From: Coenobita brevimanus
Taxonomy: Eukaryota; Arthropoda; Malacostraca; Decapoda; Coenobitidae
NCBI GenBank assembly: GCA_032717465.1
Contig: CM064732.1
Coordinates: 33,092,501 to 33,156,500 of the forward strand
Reading direction: 5' to 3'
DNA: 64,000 nucleotides
Within the stretch, counting starts at the first letter, position 1; every line of letters begins with the position of its first letter. Positions 58,361 through 64,000 of this stretch are shown here, piece after piece. A program made the translations under genes and the position numbers. The notes beneath the pieces are model-generated. The model searched no databases. It was not told the DNA's origin and worked only from the letters and a program-made list of their open reading frames with translations.

Positions 58361-59190
58361 ATTTTTTTTTTTTTTTTTTTTTTAACAGAACGGAGGAAGG
58401 AAAAACAAATGGAAAAAAAAAAATAATCCATACACCAGATTACTGGTGTCCTCTGTTCATAAAATATCTGTAACAGTTGGACTTGAACAGTTGTAGGTTG
58501 AAATTTGGAGGAAAACAACTCTGGGGAAGCGAGTTCCAGAGAGATGCAGTTCGGGGAATGAAAGAATTCTGATAGGCAGAAGTTCTGCAATATGGTTGAG
58601 TGACATTCCAGTCATGAGCGCTACCAGATGCCCGTGTAGCACGAGGGAAGGCATGGAGAGGTGGCACCATGGACGCAACTTCGTCTGAGCATTTGCCAAA
58701 AAATATCTGTAAAATAATGCAAGGGAGGCAACATTCCTTCTTACTTGCAGGGGAGGTAGTTTATATGTAATGGCAGGGTTGTTAATGATTCTAACAGCTT
58801 TATTCTGAATTTTGTCTAGTTGTCTTAATGCAACCTCTCCACAACCATTCCACAAGGGTGAGCAATATTCAAGCTGAGAGCGCACATGACTCTTATAAAT
58901 TATAGCTAACTGCTCATCGGCGAAGAAGTTATGGACTCTGTACAAAAATCCAAGTTTCTTTGAGGCGGTTTTAGCAAGTGATCTGACATGACAGGTCCAG
59001 CTGAGGGCACTGTTAAGTGAGACACCAAGAATTTCAATACTTTTGGAGATGGGAATATTAGTAGCACTGAAGGTAATGTACGAATCTGGTAATATCTGTC
59101 TATTAGTAAACTGTATATATTTAGTTTTACTAGCATTAAAAGAGACAAGGGTGTTAATTAGATTTGCCCCAAACATTTCGTAACAGCTTT
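58361..59190 (-). pseudogene. 5'-truncated Jockey/CR1-type LINE with poly(A) tail
   Basis: Minus-strand RT C-terminus: SFNASKTKYIQFTNRQ, ILGVSLNSALSWTCHVRSL, QLEYCSPLWNGCGEVALRQL, NVASLALFYRYFL, then after a one-base register change near 58675 NSFIPRTASLWNSLPQSCF. The end CYRYFMNRGHQ is followed by a short 3' UTR and a poly(A) run (plus T run 58361-58384). It is the same superfamily as the LINE at 36195 but clearly diverged. The catalytic box is lost to truncation. Confidence 0.88.
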
Positions 59191-59575
59191 AATATGATTT
59201 TTTAATGTTATTCTGTTAAACTTCAGACGACTCAGCTCAAGAGAAATAACTCTGACCGAAAGTATTATAAGCAACTTACATTAACTCCTTGTCTGTGATG
59301 ATAATATATATATTTTTCTTGCGTCCTGTAGTCGACCTTTTTTAGATCAGCAAGAACCTCCCCAAGACAAGGGTTGAACACTCACAGGTTTCTGTGAGTA
59401 ACTCTCGGCTGAATACAGTTGTCTGGCGTTAGCTGGAAGAAATCAATGTAGAAGTCGGAACTATAAACATCAAAGGTACATGACGAAGCTATAGCTGTAT
59501 TCTCCATACTTTGTGATGTAGATAATACTATGCTTCAGACATGTATTATTCAGGGGTGAATATGTTTAGCTTAGA
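59191..59575. other. Unassigned DNA
   Basis: No gene or element recognised. Confidence 0.6.
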
Positions 59576-60570
59576 ATTAGAAACCAAGAAAGATCAGGAG
59601 GAAAGATGACAGTTAGCAGAGTAAGTTGGCAGGAAAAGCAGGCAAGAAGGAAGGTAAGAGGGAAGGTAGGAAGAGTGCAAGGTAGGATGCGAGGCAGTAA
59701 GATTTCAATGTAAAAAGAAAGGCAAACAGGCAGATTAGAAGAAAGAAAGGAAAGAAAGGAGGACAGAAGGAAGGTTAGCAGGAAGATTAGAAAGAAGGAT
59801 GGTAGGAGTGGAAGGCAGGGATGGGGGAAGATTAGAAGGTACGAAAGGAAGGTAGGGATACAGGAAGATTAGAAGGTAGAAAGGAAGACAGATAGGAAGA
59901 TTAGAATATAAGACGAAGAGAACGAAGGTAGGAAGATAAAAAACGAAAGGCAGGAAGGCAGGTAGACTGGAATGTAGGAATGCAGGAAAATAGAAAGGAA
60001 GGAAGGACTGATTGAGAACAGGTAGAACACATAAGAGAAACGAAGGTAGGCAAGAATGCTAGAAGATTGGAAGGTAAGAAGGAAGGCAGGAAAGAAGACG
60101 ACAAAGAATACTGAGTTGGGAAGAGTGGCAGATTTAAAGGTACGATGGTCGGCAGGACAATCAGATGGGTAGACAAGAGGGCAAGAATTTAGGTAAATGC
60201 TGTAGATAATGAGGAAGACAGAAGGTGGTAATGCAAGTAGAAGAAACAGGTCCTTTAGTAGCCTGGAAGGCAGGCGAGAAGGTAACGTGACAGCAGACAG
60301 GGAGGTAAGCATTGTGCCAATGATACAGAGAAGTAGAATGGGAGGTTCGCAGGGAGGTAGCCCGGGAGAGAGACAGGTCTGGAGGAAGAGGGGAAGACAG
60401 GGAGTTAGGGAGAGAGCAAAGCAAACTAAGAGGCAGGAAAAGTACAAAGGGGACAGGGAGGAATCCTGACAGGGAGTCACACTGTAAGGGATTCAGGGCA
60501 TTAAAGGCAATAAGAGACAGGCAGGGAGATAGGATGAGTGAAAGGTAGGCAGACTAGGAGGCAAACAGGA
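59576..60570. repeat. Polypurine (GGAA/GAAG-rich) tract
   Basis: The plus strand is dominated by degenerate GGAAG/AGGAAGG/GGCAGG words for almost 1 kb. ORFs on either strand here (Ser/Leu/Phe/Pro- or Lys/Arg-rich) are composition artefacts. Confidence 0.85.
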
Positions 60571-62204
<1,634 letters not shown>

Positions 62205-62290
62205 AATGATGAGGCGACATGGAGGAGATTTGTTTGTGGCCACCCATTAAGTAAACGAAACGTCTGGCAATAGAGACAGAGATAAATAGG
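62205..62290 (+). mobile_element. LINE family B, terminal ~80-bp fragment
   Basis: Shares 'gaggcgacatggagg', 'gatttgtttgtggccaccc' and 'gtctggcaata' with the family B 3' end, then a degenerate GACA/GATA tail. Upstream bases from about 62130 may be a more decayed part. Confidence 0.75.
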
Positions 62291-62739
62291 AATACGATAC
62301 ATAATAACTCAGTAAGAATCATCAGCATAAATTAAATGGACAAGGCCAAGAGACAGCAGACAATGAAAGTAGTGGTGGCACAATGGAAAAAAAAAAAAAA
62401 TCTAAACATGACCGAGATGGACGTGATAAACTGCAAGTTTTGGACTGCACTGGCAGATTTACTAGGATCGACACAACTAGTTAGATTAGCAAATGAAATA
62501 GATAGGGCAAGGATGGGAAGTAGGCAGAAGATAGAACTCAGTGACTGAAGATGCAAACGCAACGGAAACGCGATCGTGAGAAAAGTAAATATTCAGATAA
62601 GACAGAAACAAGTAGTTATTCCATGAGAAGGAAAATTAATCAAACATAACATCACATGGAAGTGCTGGTAAGACTACACGAGTTTGATACAATTTATGAT
62701 ACATGGGTGGTGGTGGTGGCACCAATATACAGTATATCT
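62291..62739. other. Unassigned DNA
   Basis: No gene recognised. A run at about 62386-62400. Confidence 0.6.
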
Positions 62740-62778
62740 TTATCTATATCTATCTATCTATATCTGTCTATCTATCTA

Positions 62779-62850
<72 letters not shown>
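62740..62850. repeat. (TATC)n-(TA)n-(CA)n compound microsatellite
   Basis: TATC/TGTC-type repeats to about 62780, (TA)n to about 62844, and a short CA run. Confidence 0.95.
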
Positions 62851-62854
<4 letters not shown>

Positions 62855-64000
62855 TTTTTTTAACAAGGATAATATATACATAACTTAATGTGCATACATA
62901 AGAGGATATCATATTGACTTATGTTACACTGACGAATAATGAAATTACATGCAAGCAGGTTATACAGGAATTACAGCAGTACCGTGAGAAAGTACCGGCC
63001 TAGAACAATTGAATAATGCTCGCATAATTATTTAGGTGTCCACTTAACACAAAACAACACTAAGATTGGAGTGCACGGTGGTTTTGTTTCTGTCAGTTTG
63101 ATCTCATTGACCTTTTACTCCTATCCAATATCAGTTAGAAGTTCCTCTCGCTTTCACAAAAATGTTTCTCAGGATATATTCTACACATATCCTTGTCGTA
63201 TAGGTAGACACTTTGGGGATTTCTGAATATTTCTTAACACCATTTCCTTATTGATGTATTCTGTATGCGCCTTAATATCACCTGACATGTTTTATTGAAA
63301 GTAGTTCGCACTGTCATGTTATCTTATGTTGTAACTTAAATTTTTTGGATAATTTTTCCATATAACTAACATGAAAATGGGAAGCAAAAAGATACCGTAT
63401 GAAGAATAAACATCCTGGTAGAGTGAATGTATCAAGAGGAAATACATATAAAATGAGGGCTCAAAAAGAAAGTGACAAAGGAAATGAGATATCTGAATTA
63501 TCGCATATATACATAGAACAACTGTAATAAGGAAGATATTAAAGAAAACTTTAGGAGAAGTATGAAGGTTAGACAAACACGGGTGTAAGAGCTCAAACGG
63601 TCATAAAGTCCAATGGCATATAGTCGTAAGGCGGAAGAAGGAATTTAGAGTACAAGAACAGTGTATTAAAAATGTCACTGCGAGGAGGAGGGCAAGTAAT
63701 TAAGTGGAAGAGATGAGAATGACTGCAGAACGAACAGGAATACGATAGTACTGAAGGAATAAAAAATGATATTGCTTCTAGTGCAGGGCAGTATACTCTT
63801 GCGACAAAAGAACAAAAAAATAGAAATGAAATTAAAGTAAGAGTGAGCCCATTGTAAAATCAGATGAAATTTGTCATGGGGACAAGGTCTATGATAACAT
63901 AACAACTGATAATTTCTCTTCTTATAAAATGTTGGAGAGTGATATACTGTATACTACTTCTGTGATAACACTGATGTTACCATTTCCTTAAGACATTAAA
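62851..64000. other. Unassigned AT-rich DNA to window end
   Basis: No gene, element or structured RNA recognised. Confidence 0.6.

Overview
This window is animal repeat DNA. I recognise no host protein-coding gene, rRNA or genuine tRNA. Almost everything identifiable is a transposable element or a relic of one, set in very long (TA)n, (CA)n, (GATA)n and polypurine tracts. Dense (TA)n microsatellites, tRNA-derived SINEs, several APE-type LINE families, Ty3/gypsy elements and piggyBac-, Tc1- and hAT-like DNA elements together suggest a repeat-rich arthropod, most likely a decapod crustacean. That assignment is an inference from repeat style, not from a marker gene.

Layout. 0-1.2 kb: 3' end of LINE family B, a 159-bp tandem duplication, then a tRNA-derived SINE inside (TA)n. 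1.2-7.4 kb: a complete LTR retrotransposon (element 1, minus strand). 8.1-9.8 kb: a non-autonomous piggyBac-like element. 10.4-10.8 kb: second SINE copy, again inside (TA)n. 11.0-17.2 kb: a second complete LTR retrotransposon (element 2, minus), again inside (TA)n. 17.4-19.4 kb: second piggyBac-like copy, inverted relative to the first. 19.5-28.6 kb: LINE A (minus), a LINE B fragment, a 1-kb polypurine tract, a CR1-like relic (minus) and a long LINE B copy. 29.4-30.6 kb: deleted Tc1/mariner element and a second type of SINE. 31.9-32.7 kb: possible solo LTR. 33.3-39.4 kb: LINE B (minus) next to a nearly intact Jockey/CR1-type LINE. 41.1-42.5 kb: Tc1-like element with about 380-bp inverted repeats. 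42.9-48.7 kb: I-type LINE with ORF1, ORF2 and RNase H, meeting tail to tail an RTE-type LINE (48.7-51.8 kb, minus). 54.5-55.8 kb: hAT relic. 56-64 kb: LINE 3' fragments, another polypurine tract, microsatellites and unassigned AT-rich DNA.

Most notable. (1) Both LTR elements encode gag-protease-integrase-RT-RNase H, with integrase BEFORE reverse transcriptase, and their Gag carries a SCAN-like capsid segment; this is the hallmark of the Gmr1-like group of Ty3/gypsy. (2) The 3' UTR of the I-type LINE holds two tandem 239-bp units. Each folds into the same long hairpin with an identical loop and compensatory base-pair changes, which points to a selected RNA structure. (3) The same LINE has a perfect 11-bp hairpin with a GNRA loop five bases before its ORF1 start codon. 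(4) A SINE and a Gmr1-like element sit side by side within (TA)n twice, which suggests that (TA)n arrays act as insertion sites.

How the parts relate: autonomous LINEs supply reverse transcriptase and endonuclease for themselves and plausibly for the SINEs. The two LTR elements carry their own full enzyme set. The piggyBac-like and long-TIR Tc1-like elements have no transposase here and would depend on one encoded elsewhere.
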